Below, in pieces: positions 35,001-45,792 of a DNA stretch of 64,000 bases (positions are counted from its first letter, which is position 1; every line of letters starts with the position of its first letter). Position numbers and translations under genes: made by a program. The notes beneath the pieces were generated by a model, which saw only the letters and a program-made list of their open reading frames with translations, searched no databases and was not told the DNA's origin. This DNA comes from Mermis nigrescens (Eukaryota; Nematoda; Enoplea; Mermithida; Mermithidae), in the NCBI GenBank assembly GCA_036768485.1, contig JAVLUZ010000848.1, forward strand, positions 310,001 to 374,000, given 5' to 3'.

Positions 35001-36634
35001 AAACCTGTCACTTTTTCAATCGTTTTTCCGTTCATTAGTATATTTGAGTCCGCGGGCCGCAGAATAAACTTCGATTTTTTGCGTTGCATGGAGAAAGTTT
35101 GATTTTTAGCAGATTTGGCGATTTTAGGCATATACATAGGTAGCATTTTCCTAGTCCCCTCCTCTAACATCCTTAATAATCCGTAATCCCAAGTATATTC
35201 GTCTTTTTTGTTCCATCTGAGCATTTTTCTCTGCTAGTATGCTGAAATGCTTAGTCAAAAATACTTAACTTTTTCTGCTTTGAATATTTTTGAGAATAAG
35301 ATGGTTTTTGTCCCTGAACGCGGTATCAATTTTTTGCCTAAATAAATATATTACGAATCGTTTGATTCATGTTTTTGGCAGGGTGAATTTAAAAACTAAT
35401 ATCTATTCCAAGAATCATCCGCTCAAAAAAGCAATATTAGATCGATTAGGATATTTATATGTATACTAAAGGAGCTACCCGGCGTTGCCCGGGTTGAACT
35501 TAGGTCTGATGCCTATACGGAATTGAGATGTCTCTTGTATTTTTTATTTTTGGAACTTTAGATGTTTTTGGGATAAGAATTGTTGGTAAAAACCATATTT
35601 TATTTTTTGGATTTTTTTAAAATGTTTTTTGTCAACCAATTTTTCACCAAATTCTTATTTTTTGACGTTATAGAATGATTTTGAAAATTCTTTAGCCAAA
35701 ATCATATTTTTGATGTTTTGGGATATTCTGGAAATTTTTTGGTCAAACCTATATTTTTGATGTTTTAAAAATTTTTTGTTTGTTGTGGCAAAGGGTGTAA
35801 TAATACCTCACCGTGAGCAGAGGTATCTTCTATCTTATATCAATGCATGTTATGGCACATGCTATCCGCTGTCTCTGAAATCGGCCATGCTTAAGCATAG
35901 TGACGCCTCCCGCTTCACCCCTGTACAGGGTGCATGGATGGGGTTGGTGAAATTTAAATGTCGCTACTACACCCCGAGCCGGTAGGCCGAGCTCGGGCCA
36001 AAACGTCAGCCCACCGAGCGTTATGGGGCCGGAGCCAACCCCGAACATACAAACACTCTTTCACACATATATACAGTAGATTTTAAAAGCTTATGAATGA
36101 TCGTGTCCGAGGCGTATCCCCTATAGAAGCCACATGCAGACGAGTCCACAATATTAAATGTATGCTCAGAGGTCAAAAAAAGCCGAAAGGCTGACTGCAT
36201 GAGCGAACACTCCGTTAATCAAGGAACTTCTATTCATGAGCATCGACGATAAGTATAAATTTTAATTTATGCTTATAGTCTAGTAAAATAAGAGAACTCA
36301 CTTTGCAAGAGCATTTTGAAGACAGATAAAATATATTGAAACTGGTAAAAAAATACGATTATGTGACACACTTCGTTTTCCATCGATTTTCCTCTTTTTG
36401 AAACTCAAAAGAAAAGGAAACAAAATTTTCTCATCCTACTCGCAACCGGCTGCGATGTATTCGACGGGAAATGGAGCTAATCCGTGTATATTCGGACTCC
36501 ACGGTCGATGCCATTCTGCATTGAGCAAATCAAGCTCGTCTTTACACTGATCTTGTCCATTACAATTTTCGTCGGTAGCTTCGTAGACTTTCTTATAGCA
36601 GGGTATACGAGAAATGTAATCTTCAAAACAAAGC
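32066..36634 (-). CDS. Cysteine-rich, probably secreted protein, two 3' exons
   Basis: Read on the minus strand, exon 36634-36440 follows an acceptor TTTTGTAAATCAG, with an in-frame stop just upstream of it. It encodes CFEDYISRIPCYKK, then DENCNGQDQCKDEL, up to AAGC. The donor GTAGGA splits codon GA/A. The next exon, 32285-32066, after GTTATGCAG restores that codon exactly and continues YMKCRKQC, VLEECSREGLDDL and PENCTF before TGA. Regular cysteine spacing (C-x2-C, C-x3-C) and NCT/NLT sequons suggest an extracellular domain of the kind common in nematode secreted proteins. No named family is claimed. The N-terminus, with any signal peptide, was not found upstream. The 4.15-kb intron contains an unrelated exon and a tandem repeat field. 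Confidence 0.62.
32810..33720. repeat. Degenerate ~265-bp tandem repeat, about four units
   Basis: Each unit repeats the order GCCAACTTCTCCGG, then TnnGAGTC, AAGTACnnTTAAG, CACGTCnCAGCAAA and finally TACACTCAA...GTGTAAAG. The ORFs in it are short and out of register. Confidence 0.6.
33700..34265. repeat. Degenerate ~145-bp tandem repeat, about four units
   Basis: The order TGTAAAGTTTACAC, GAATTTAGTTTTAGAG, GCTTAATTTTT, GTCAGGATTACGAATC repeats. It is adjacent to the 265-bp array and shares its GTGTAAAG palindrome. Coding-looking minus frames (33660-33896, 34047-34229) are versions of this repeat. Confidence 0.6.
34436..34640 (+). pseudogene. Inverted, decayed partial copy of the exon at 34983-35224
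   Basis: On + this reads the same start as the minus exon (ATG, then RWNKKDEYTWDYG) but meets stop codons and drift after about 20 codons. The last recognisable block is KYILRP. The two copies are about 340 bp apart in inverse orientation. Confidence 0.75.
34983..35224 (-). CDS. Probable first coding exon of an unrecognised gene
   Basis: The minus-strand frame starts at an ATG shortly after an ATTTCAG acceptor-like site. It continues RWNKKDEYTWDYGLLRM, MLPMYMPKIAKSAKN, KKSKFILRPADSN and TIEKVTGLLC, and ends at a strong donor GG/GTAAGT. About 80 residues are rich in Lys/Arg and hydrophobics, with no signal peptide or known motif. It lies inside the large intron of the cysteine-rich gene on the same strand, so it is either a nested gene or part of an element. 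The next exon was not identified. The decayed inverted copy at 34436-34640 suggests mobility. Confidence 0.45.
35810..36050. other. GC-rich island with four consecutive stem-loops
   Basis: Within 150 bp there are four inverted repeats: GCATGT/ACATGC, ATGCTTAAGCAT, CACCCC-TGTACA-GGGTG and CCGAGC/GCTCGG. The GC content is clearly above the surroundings. It does not match U1, U2, U4, U5, U6, 5S or 7SL as far as can be read by eye. It could be a structured RNA or the end of a repeat. Confidence 0.3.
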
Positions 36635-36731
36635 CTGATTTACAAAATACGATCAAGTTTGAATTTCATTCTTTTAACTTTAGTGTTTAAAAATTGAAAA
36701 AAATTAGTTTCGCGATTGTGATAGTATATGG

Positions 36732-36923
36732 ATGTCATTGCCTACCAGATCCAAAGCAAAGGTACGTGAACGCCTGCAGCCAAGTTCGTTCTATCCTCGT
36801 CAAGAAGTTGGTAAAAGGACACAATTTGACCGCTTCGATGCTTTTATTCAAATTGCTGAAAAATATAAAACGGCCATTTTGTACGGAATACTAGTGGTAA
36901 TATTAATATTCGCATCTTTCTAA
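36732..36923 (+). CDS. Possible tail-anchored mini-protein
   Basis: A 63-codon frame has a basic, Ser/Pro-containing N-terminus (RSKAKVRERLQPSSFY) and a C-terminal hydrophobic helix (TAILYGILVVILIFASF). The stop is followed at once by overlapping AATAAA signals (36924-36933). The arrangement would suit a tail-anchored membrane protein. It lies just upstream of, and opposite to, the 36440-36634 exon. The lack of a 3' UTR and the AT-rich setting are reasons for doubt, and the family is not recognised. Confidence 0.35.
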   Translation: MSLPTRSKAKVRERLQPSSFYPRQEVGKRTQFDRFDAFIQIAEKYKTAILYGILVVILIFASF

Positions 36924-38346
36924 AATAAATAAAAGCAGAGGAAACTGTGACTGTTAACCACGAAGCTCAGGGTATAGATCCCCGGCTAGCCAAATGTTTT
37001 TCACTTTTTATGATGTGACTACCATTACCGGAAATCAATTTTATTGAAACCGTAATACCAATCTGTAAGCTTAGAAAAATATATCGAAGGATAAAAATAA
37101 TCAAACTCATTCTAGATTTTAACTAAGACTTTTTGCTTACTTGTTTCATGATCCAACTGAATTAAACCTAATTTCGCTACCTACTTTTCGCAACTAGATT
37201 AAACTTCTAATTTTTGTTATGGTACATTCAAATGTTAGCGAAAAAAAGGTTCATAGTTCAAATATTAATTTACTGAAAGATTAGAAAAAAGAGCAATTTT
37301 TATGGTGATGCCAAAAATCAGGCTCTTATCCTGGGAGGCCGGTTGCAATGACTCGCGCTCAGGCTAAGCTCGAGCTCGACTTAGAAGTCCTCATGTCGAG
37401 CATGATCGCGAACTAGAGAAACCGGTTGCAATATTTTCTCGACCTCGCGATCAACTGAGCTCGAGCTTAAGCTCGAGCTCAGTGCTCGAGCTCCAGTTGA
37501 GCTCGCTGAAAAATGTCTGAAAAATCAAATTCGAGAAATCTAATTGGTTGGAAAAGAAATGATAGTACTAAGAGAGGCGTGTATAGCGAGCAAAGATTTA
37601 ATTGATTCCGCGCACCGTGATCCGGACACAAGCAGAAAGAAAAGCGCAGCTTGGCAAGCGATATGCGACAGAGATTAATTCTGTTAAGTGGGAGACAAAG
37701 CAGACAGTGGAGAATGTGGAAAAATCTGAAATGTCGCGCTAAGGAGGACCTCGCTGAAATTAAACGTGCCCTTTCCAAGACTGGTGGTAATTTTTAATGA
37801 CTATTCGTACAAAAATGTTAGTATTTTAAAAATATCATGCGTATTAAAATATTTCAATGATCTGTTCTGGAATAAAAATGAATTTCTTCTAGTCGATATT
37901 TAGGCAATAATTTTTTACATAGAAAGGCGTGACTTTCCTAACAGTAAATTTGAGTTCTCTGATGGAGTCACACACACATCATTATTCGAGATACTTCTGA
38001 ATCTGAATCTTGATTTCTGATTCTCTTCTTTTACCATTTTTCTACAGAAGGGTGTATTGATAAGGTTTTTTCACAATCATGCTAAGGAGTGCCCTTTTTG
38101 TATTTCTAATGAGAAACTGAGTTGTTCGAAAACTTTGATGTCAGATTTGAATGCCAGGATAAATAAAAAAAGATCAAATAAAAAAGATCGAATCTCAAAT
38201 TTTGCGTATCTTAACCATAGGTGGGCAGCACCAAAATTCTGGGGGAGGGGTGAAAAATCTCAAAGGTCAAAAAATGGTCTTAAAAGTGGTCGTATAGCGA
38301 AAAAACACCATTTTTCGACGTTTCTCATCAAGCACTATCCCGTGGC

Positions 38347-40323
38347 CAGTGATCGACCGGGTACCCGGGCCCGGACCGGACCAGGCCGGTCATAGAAGGC
38401 CCGGGCCAGGCCCGGGCCCGGCTGAAAACCACCGGGCCTCAAATAATTATCGTTAATATTTTAGACGTTTACTATTTCAGCTGTTGTCCGTATTTCTTAC
38501 GAATTTGCTAGCCTGTGATTCTATTTATATCCATTTGCCTTACTTCTGCCTACCTGCTCATTATCATATATTTGTCAACTTCATATGTGCATTCATCTTC
38601 TATACAACGCTTCAATCAGAGGCGTAGCCAGGATTTTGGTTCGGGTTGGCATACACAAAAAAATTTTTTAAGACTAATTTTGCATTGAATGTTAGTAACG
38701 TTATGTACCTATGATAAAATTGAGTTTTTCGACCTTTAGTAGTGTAGCCTAGCTAATTTATTGGTTTCTGACAATCAAAAAATGTTAATCAGCGCGAAAC
38801 GCCGGAAATTATTGAAATTTTTGCCGTTTTCGTGTAGAATTTACGGTCTATTGATAAACAGTTCGGAACTCATAAGAGGCGCAAAGCACCAAGGAATTTA
38901 GTAATCTTTTACTTTCCTTAACATTCTGTAGCCTGTGAATACTAATATTCTGTGATATTTTGCCAGATTTAGGCTATTAAACGCAATGCTGATGCTTTAC
39001 AAAAAAGAAAGAACAATAACCAGCAGCGCCATGCGCCGGAAAATTCTTGACGTTTTAGCTCTTTAAACACAATTTATACCGCTAAAATCATACAGAACAG
39101 ACAAATTAATTTCGGCGAACCCTTTTTCCTTTTCGTCCTCCAAAAATCTGGCTGCACATGTACAACGAGATTTTACGGCGGGGAGGGGCTGCGGTGGCTC
39201 GCTCAATCGCCCCCTAGAAAATTTTGTTAAAAAAGCACTTTAATGTTAAATACGATCGCTAAAATTTTCGCAAAATCGGCCAAATCTCAGTTCTAAATTA
39301 AGCCCAATACACTTGAAATTGATGAAGTCCTACGTTGTACAAGATTTCTGAGCTGGAATGCGCTTTTCGACCTCTTCTAAGTATAAAGCGCAGCAAAGGG
39401 TGCTGCCAATAAGATATAAAAAAGATGTATCAATGACAATTTTGTTCTTATCATTTTCAGGCCCATTTGTGGCCTTCTTTTTAACAAGATATAATTCAGA
39501 AAAGAGAAAATGCGCAAAAACATCAGAAAATTTGGCCATTCCTTTCATTTAAAATAGGATTATGTGTCCTGTCCTTGTAAGAGAAAGACAAACAAAGCAG
39601 CAATAAATATAATTAAGACTCGCCGCGAAGCGCTCGGAAAATTTTTGACGTTTTTGCCTTTTTGAACTCAATTTTCTGGACACAATTATTACACTCGAAA
39701 AATCAACAAAATTTCTGAAATATTTCGGGCGGGGGCATGTGCCCCCAATGCTTCTGGCTACGCCTATGGCTCCAATACGTATCCTATCCTATACACTACA
39801 CAATTTCAATTGACGTCAATGTACGCTACAGTTTGAGTTCTGAAATCCAAACAGCATATCTTCTATCCGACCATATCATCGTCGCTGTTATGTCTGAATG
39901 CATAAATTTAATGCTCAATTTCCTTTAAATATCTACATGAAACCTTGTGCTTTTTCAAACCGTGTTTAGTTGCACGTGCATTTTAATAATGGAATTGCGC
40001 GCTATTGTATTAAAAACTTTGTTCTTGCTTGAATAATGTTACCAAAATCCTTGCTAACTACTTAATTTATTTTTAGAAGGATTGAATAATTAACAGAGCT
40101 TAGAATTCGAAAATCATTCTTGATATAGCAGTAAGCCTTGCGTTTGACAAATAACAAAAGTAAAATCGGTCTAAATATGTATCTTATGCATAACATTATA
40201 TTGGAAGCAAGGCATGTTGTTAGTGTATAAGCCCAGGCCCGGGCCCGGTACCAAGCCCGGCGGCAAAGCCCGGGCCCGGGCCCGGGACCGGAGCCGGTAT
40301 TTTTTGAGCCCGGTCGATCACTG
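38347..40323. mobile_element. Family C hAT-like element, copy 2, complete
   Basis: Perfect 15-bp terminal inverted repeats, CAGTGATCGACCGGG and its complement, with a perfect 8-bp target duplication, CCCGTGGC (38339-38346, 40324-40331). Arrays of GGCCCGGGCCCGG lie just inside both ends and can fold on themselves. CAGTG ends plus 8 bp are the hAT signature. The 1,977-bp interior has no transposase and carries a family E copy. Confidence 0.92.
38617..39768 (+). mobile_element. Family E hAT-like element, copy 2, nested in family C
   Basis: Starts CAGAGGCGTAGCCAGG and ends CTGGCTACGCCTATG. The flanks gcttcaat and gctccaat match at 7 of 8. The interior resembles copy 1 at 20516-21939, with GGCGCGAAGCGCC-type palindromes. 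Confidence 0.85.
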
Positions 40324-41414
40324 CCCGTGGCATCAAAAAATCGCTAAAAAAGCAAAAAAATTTCAAAATTTGAATTCTGGGGTGTATTTTGATTTCTGAG
40401 GGGTATTTCAACTTCTGGGGGTGCATACCCCCAAACCCCCACGCCCATTCTTAACAAGTGTCAGAATAAGTTTGCTTAAGGTGGACCGCCAGAAAGCATC
40501 ATTTCTGACTCGTCGCAAGCTGTAATCGAGACATACGGCAATACAGCAGGCTTTGTCGGCATTAAAGGAGGTCTCGAAAGCATAATAGATCCTTCGGACT
40601 GCCTCTTACTTCAATCCCCAGAGAGCAATATCGAAATGGATGAGCCTTGCGTTAAGAAAAAACGCTCGGATCTTCCGACCAATTTATCATCTGAGCTCAT
40701 CGAAATCGAACGAGAAAAATTTCAAATAAAACAGGAACTCCATAAGCTTGAAAAAAATTCGCCTTGCAAAAATTAAAACTTGAAGCGCAAATTCGTTATT
40801 ATTGTGCAAAAACAGCTTAAATTGCAATCTGAAAATGTAGATACCTCGTACACTTTTCCTGAAATGTAGTTTGACTTCTGTATTGAATTTCGCTTGAATT
40901 TCGTTATTTAAGTTCACAAGTATTACTAAAGATTCCGTTTTGTTTCTTTTGCGAGATGGACCTTCTATCAAAGCGGTATCGTTCATATAAATCAGTGTCA
41001 TTCAGTGTATCTAATGGATTATATCTATCTCGAAAAACCCCTCTCTCGCTAATTGTTGTTCTGTTAACATTTGTCTCAAAAACAGCATTGTTTAGAATAA
41101 AATAAACTTACACCTCGAGCTTAAGCCTGACACATAGCAGGTTTTACTATAACACACAACTGAGCGCGACGTCGAGCTCAGTAACAGAATAAAAAAATAT
41201 TGCAACCGGCTCGCGCTTAAGCTCGAGCTCGGACTTAAGCTCGAGCTTAAGCTCGAGCTCGCGCTTAAGCTCGAGCTTAAGTTCGACATCGCGCTCAACT
41301 GAGCTCGAGGTTAAGTCCGAGGTATTGCAACCGATGAGCGCGAGGTTGGCGAAAATAGGTCAAGATGATCGCGAGCTTCGAGCTTAAACTCGAGTAGCTG
41401 CAACCCGGCCCCTG

Positions 41415-43910
41415 AATTCAGCCAAGTGTGAGCGGACCCAACATAAATTAGTCTATATCTCAGAAAATTCGTCGGCATAGTTCGTAAAAATCTGCATTTC
41501 TCGACACTTTTTGACATGCTCTATCCGTCAAGATCATAAAATTCGAAATTTTAGAAAAACAATTTCGTTTTCAAAAGCCTATATATAAAAAATGTCGTTT
41601 TTTTGGTGGCGCGCGAGCCAAAATTATGAAAAATACTTCTTATGTAACGCGAAGCGCCGAAATTTTGATGATTTCACGTCAAAGACATGCAATTTCTCCA
41701 TCATTTCGTGCATTATCTTACCTTTCAAAATTGTATTTTGGCAAAGGGAGGCGCCTCCCCCGTTTCCCTAAATATGGCCCTGTCGAAATACCTGCAGACG
41801 ATAGTGAGTTCCTCTTTATCAAAAAACACTTTCTTCAGTTTAACCGAGTCAAATGGCATTTGAAGAAATTCCATGCAAGCTTGTGAATAGGCATCAGTGA
41901 ATGGATGAAAGCATCTTTCGATGCAAATGGCACGAATCAACTTTTGGTTTTCGGTTGAGCTAGAAAAATTCGATTTATCAGAAAAGATGCCCGTGCAACC
42001 ATTAGTTTTGCTTACTAAGAATCAAGATTCGAAGTCAAGGTAACGTTCGTGTTCAGCAACGTTGATAAGTAGAATTCGGCTTGCTCTGAATCCATGAATC
42101 AGCAAATATGCTAACTTAACGATAATACATGGTAACACAACGTAGTTTACTCATATGGATGTAGACTCCAATGGAAAAAAGAAATGCGTTTTCCAACAGA
42201 TTATCAGTTAAAGAGCTTCAAGTTCATTAATTTTGTCGAAAACGCATTACTGGTTGAATATTTTCTCTCTTATTTATAGAAGTTATTAATGTTTTATAAC
42301 AACAGCTGATACAGTTATTTATAATAGAATATAATAAAATTATTATTTTACTGGAAATCATAACACAAATGTCAGATTAAATCGAGACAGGAAACAACGA
42401 AATAATACATTAAGCATTTAGCAAATAACAGACTATCTGACAAAAATCAAAATTAATTCTTGAATTTGTGCTCATTCGACTTATATATTTTCGATATCCA
42501 CCTAGCGCTAATCGACATTTTTTCTTTATTCTGCTAACTTTGCACGAATTTCTCAAATTGCAGATAATACGAAACAAGCAATATCAGATTATTTCGATAG
42601 TAAAAATTGGTAGCAAATTTTTTAAATTTAACAGTACGACACAGGGCAGAATATGCTCCTCGTTGGCGTTAGAATCGTTACACTTTATTTACACAATTAA
42701 GAATTCGAATACAATAGATAAAAATAGTGATTTAGCATCTCCTTGTACAATAATTTTTCAAATAAATAAATCTCTAATCTAAGTAACGGAAATAGTTGTA
42801 GGTCTTTAGGGCTGTGGACTGCAGAAATGTGTTTTTGCACCCATTCAGTCATTTTTGACCTTTGAAAACCTTTTAGGCTCACGAATAAGGCACTGCCCAT
42901 TAGCTGGTTAAATCAGAATACTTTTAATCATTTAAGCAAACTGTCGTACTCATTCCTGAAATGGATTAACGATTTGGATTGGTTTAAGATAATTATAAAG
43001 ACAATCATTTTGGTAAAATACTCTGCATTTTTAAAAGAACACTGACGATTTATCGAATTAATGTTAATTCCGAATTACCATGTTATTTTGTAATAAAAGC
43101 TTGATAACAAACGTGAGACAAATCACAAAAATGAAGGTGCTTCATGTGTTTCTTATAATATTAAGTACGAGCTATATTAATCACTAATGAAAGTCATAAT
43201 TATTTTAAAAAATTTAACCGTAGCAGCTGCTGCCATCGTTATTGAACGCATTAATCTTGTCGAAAGCCTAAATTACAAAATCAACATCTAGTCACCAAAT
43301 AGAGTTTCTCTTTTACGCTAATTCTTTAAAAAGATGCCGACGATTAGTAAATCCTACTCAAATTCTTACCGAAATGATTAAAAAGACAACGAATGCCGAA
43401 TACATCGTCTGGTACTCAAGCGTTGATCGAAGAGTCTTATCAAACAGGATAATCGTGCACTTATATTTACGCGCATTACGTATACCGGGTCACTTTTGGT
43501 GTTTTTAAGTACCTACACATTCGTTATCAATGAGTTTTATTAATGTCAGCGAAACGGAATCGCAATGCAAATAATTATAAAAACTCAATCGAAAACTATC
43601 GATGCATTTCTATAATTATAAAACGAGAAGAAAATTGAATAAACACGCATTAAGTATAGCGACTCTGATCTAAGCAAACTTTAATTGATGACCAAACTAC
43701 CGAAAGCAGTCCCGAAAGTCCGTTTTGTTGATAAATTGCGATTTTTCGGCTAACTCCTTATGGATAAAATTTTAAGAGATTCTAAACCGAATACTTTTCT
43801 AATTTTGTCGAATATTAGTCGCGCTCAATGCGAAAACAAGGCAGCGTCAGAACATTGAAAAAATTCGAATTAAAGAGTTGTCAAAGGTAACTAAAATTGC
43901 AGCTTACCAC
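41415..43910. other. Intergenic, AT-rich, no gene recognised
   Basis: Sequence at 41560-41780 resembles the degenerate GCGAAGCGCCGAAA-containing repeats seen elsewhere. The remainder is AT-rich and unique, with no spliced coding signal found. Confidence 0.4.
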
Positions 43911-44182
43911 CATAGGTGGGCAGCACCGAAATTCTGGGGGGTGGGGTGAAAAAATTTCAAAGGTCAAAAAATGGTCTTAAAAGTGGTCGTATGGCGGAAA
44001 AAACACCATTTTTCGACGTTTCTCATCGAGCACTATCCAATAGCATCGAAAAATCGCCAAAAAGCAAAAAAAATTTCCAAAAATTTGAATTCTGAGGGGT
44101 GAGGGTATTTTGATGTTTGGGAAGGGGTATTTCAACTTCTATGGGGTGCATACCCTCGAACCCCTCCCCACGCCCAGATGTG
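43911..44182 (+). mobile_element. Family B MITE
   Basis: Starts CATAGGTGGGCAGCACC and ends CGCCCAGATGTG. The flanks cttaccac and cttacaac match at 7 of 8. Confidence 0.9.
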
Positions 44183-45392
44183 CTTACAACTCGCGTGTTT
44201 TGGGTGAACGCCTTACGGTAGATCAACTTTTCAAGAACCGTAAGGCTCAACTAGTAAGAAGGTCTGCTCGGAAAAAAGTCGGGCTGACGAGTGACAAGGC
44301 AGGCTGTGGCTCTCATCTCGACCTCGCCCCTCTAAATCAGTCATTGATGAGACTTCTTTAAACTTCATAAACAAAACGTACTTTTAGGGGTCGGGTTGAT
44401 AATTCTAATACGCGTTTTCGCAGTAAAACTTTTAGGATTAAGGAATGATGATTCGCCAAATTTGAACATAATGTTAGATAAATTCTTGGGCGCAGTGCGA
44501 TTTTGTTGCATTTTCGAGCAATAAGTTAGCGGTCGATACGCTACAAATTTATTTTAGTTTTTCACCCTTTATTTTTTGACCAACTCGAGTCGTTTATTCA
44601 ATTGATCAGAAATCATTTCGTATTTAAACGAAAGATTTTAATTTCAGAAAGTTGAAGGATCATAGCTTTTAAATAGCCGCATTTGCATTTTCTTTTGGAA
44701 CTGATGTCCGAGAGAGATCGCGGCGGATTGTGGCGTTTTCGCTTCATTTCCCTTTTAAATGTAGATACACGCAGCTTAAAAACGTATTGACGCTTCTGCG
44801 GTTGAATTAGCTATTAGGATTCGAGCGATGTTTACCGCTTGATAAGAAGCGAATGCTCCCCGCTCGGATTGCCCTATTTCAATTATAGTCGTTTGCCCTC
44901 TCGTTTCGTGCCAGAATCGCGTATGTATTTTCCGAATATAAAAGAATTGACGGGAAAGTGCGCGCGAGCGTGTAAAATCAGCGTCATTTATGAAAATATA
45001 TTCCCTAATCTCTAATAAGATCGGATTCCGAAAAAACGACGGAGGCCGGCTTCTTCGCGGCCCCGACTCCTCCTCATGCCAAAATAAGCGGACGCTAACT
45101 TTGCGAAATGGAAAGAAAAAGCACGCCGCTTTCAAAAACCGTTTCGACTATCGATCCGAAGCCCAATGCCATTTTTTAGAGTGTGATGGGCGAAAGCAGC
45201 GGTAATTCCGAAATCCGACCTACTGTATCGATCGTCGAGTAAGAGGGATAACTTGAAAGACACGCTCACACACGACACGCTCACACATTTGGATTCGCGA
45301 AATTAGTCGCTGATATAAATGTTAGCCGGAGCTAACGCACTGGGGGCGGCTTCTTTCCAACCTGAGCTTACGACGCCGCGTCACGAATCTCC

Positions 45393-45402
45393 ATTATATA
45401 CT
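45393..45402 (+). promoter_or_regulatory. Candidate TATA box upstream of the Rab-effector-like gene
   Basis: ATTATATACT lies about 280 bp before the proposed start codon, in a repeat-free stretch of relatively high GC content. Position and context are the only support. Confidence 0.2.
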
Positions 45403-45680
45403 TTCTTTGCTCGGCCAAACTGCGACGCTGTATGGTCCTCTTTCTCTCCTCTTAGGCGCTTTTAGTGCGTGTTATGGCTCATGCGCAACAATTCTTTGAT
45501 AAGCTCCGCTTTTGCACATTTCATCAAATTGATCCGAACGCACGCGAGGTGCCGCACTAGCTAAGTAAGCTTACTAATAGGTCTGCCAATTCTTCCTAAT
45601 TGATCCGCTTTACTTGCGCAGCCTATGCATTATCGTATTTGATACACTAATTTTCATTTTCATCAATATTCCGTGCAGCG

Positions 45681-45792
45681 ATGTTCAAAAAGGCGTTTGG
45701 CACTTTTACCGACGTCGTCAAAACTTCTACTAATTCGTTCTTAGACGAAAGGCGTCCGCAACAACAAGAACAACAACAGGATACGCGACGGG
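45681..45792 (+). CDS. Tentative first coding exon of the Rab-effector-like gene
   Basis: ATG follows CCGTGCAGCG, a possible (trans-)splice acceptor. The frame reads MFKKAFGTFTDVVKTSTNSF, then a glutamine-rich run, to a donor GG/GTAAAA. The amphipathic start resembles the FxxVxxxT stretches inside the later exons. It ends in phase 1 while the exon at 47881 needs phase 0, so at least one small exon between them is missing or the pairing is wrong. Confidence 0.45.

Larger units (their letters stand above)
38216..40447 (+). mobile_element. Family B MITE split by family C (and E)
   Basis: Starts CATAGGTGGGCAGCACC; the right end CCCACGCCCA is slightly truncated. The flanks share TCTTAAC. B sequence stops at CCCGTGGC (38346) and resumes with the same 8-mer at 40324. 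Confidence 0.85.
37513..40776 (+). pseudogene. Myb/SANT-like DNA-binding protein gene, frameshifted, intron full of transposons
   Basis: Exon 1 (37513-37786) holds, in shifting frames, SKDLIDSAHRDPDTSRKKSA, AWQAICDRD and KNLKCRAKEDLAEIKRAL. These are the helices of the Myb/SANT-like (zeste/MSANTD-type) domain with its typical K-N-L-K-x-x-A-K signature. The donor splits a glycine codon. Exon 2 starts at 40481 and completes the family's TGGGPP motif, then SDSSQAVIETYGN, VGIKGG, a basic KKKR patch and a coiled-coil-like ELIEIEREKFQIKQELHKLE stretch before TAA at 40774. At least two frameshifts in exon 1 disable it. Removing the 2,694-bp intron, which contains 2.2 kb of nested elements, gives the expected protein order. 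Confidence 0.75.
37331..41414 (+). mobile_element. Element G: transposon with GAGCTCGAGCTTAAG arrays and a Myb/SANT-like gene
   Basis: The left end CTGGGAGGCCGGTTGCAAT is matched, inverted, by CTGCAACCCGGCCCCTG at the right. Just inside both ends are arrays of GAGCTCGAGCTTAAGCTCGA (37361-37515 and 41118-41400). The interior carries the Myb/SANT-like pseudogene, and the nested B/C/E stack lies in that gene's intron. No target duplication was resolved. The element type is probably hAT- or Harbinger-like, where such accessory proteins occur. Confidence 0.6.

Noticed and set aside
36953..37008. CTGTTAACC followed by GATCCCCGGCTAGCC, like the 3' half of a tRNA
   Set aside because: No 5' half or complementary acceptor stem was found; at most a fragment.
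37331..37338. Target duplication for element G
   Set aside because: The 8-mers beside the two proposed ends do not match, so the exact limits of G remain open.
44776..45135. 119-codon minus ORF upstream of the Rab-effector-like gene
   Set aside because: No motif, no splice context, and it lies in probable promoter sequence with somewhat higher GC, where long chance frames are expected.
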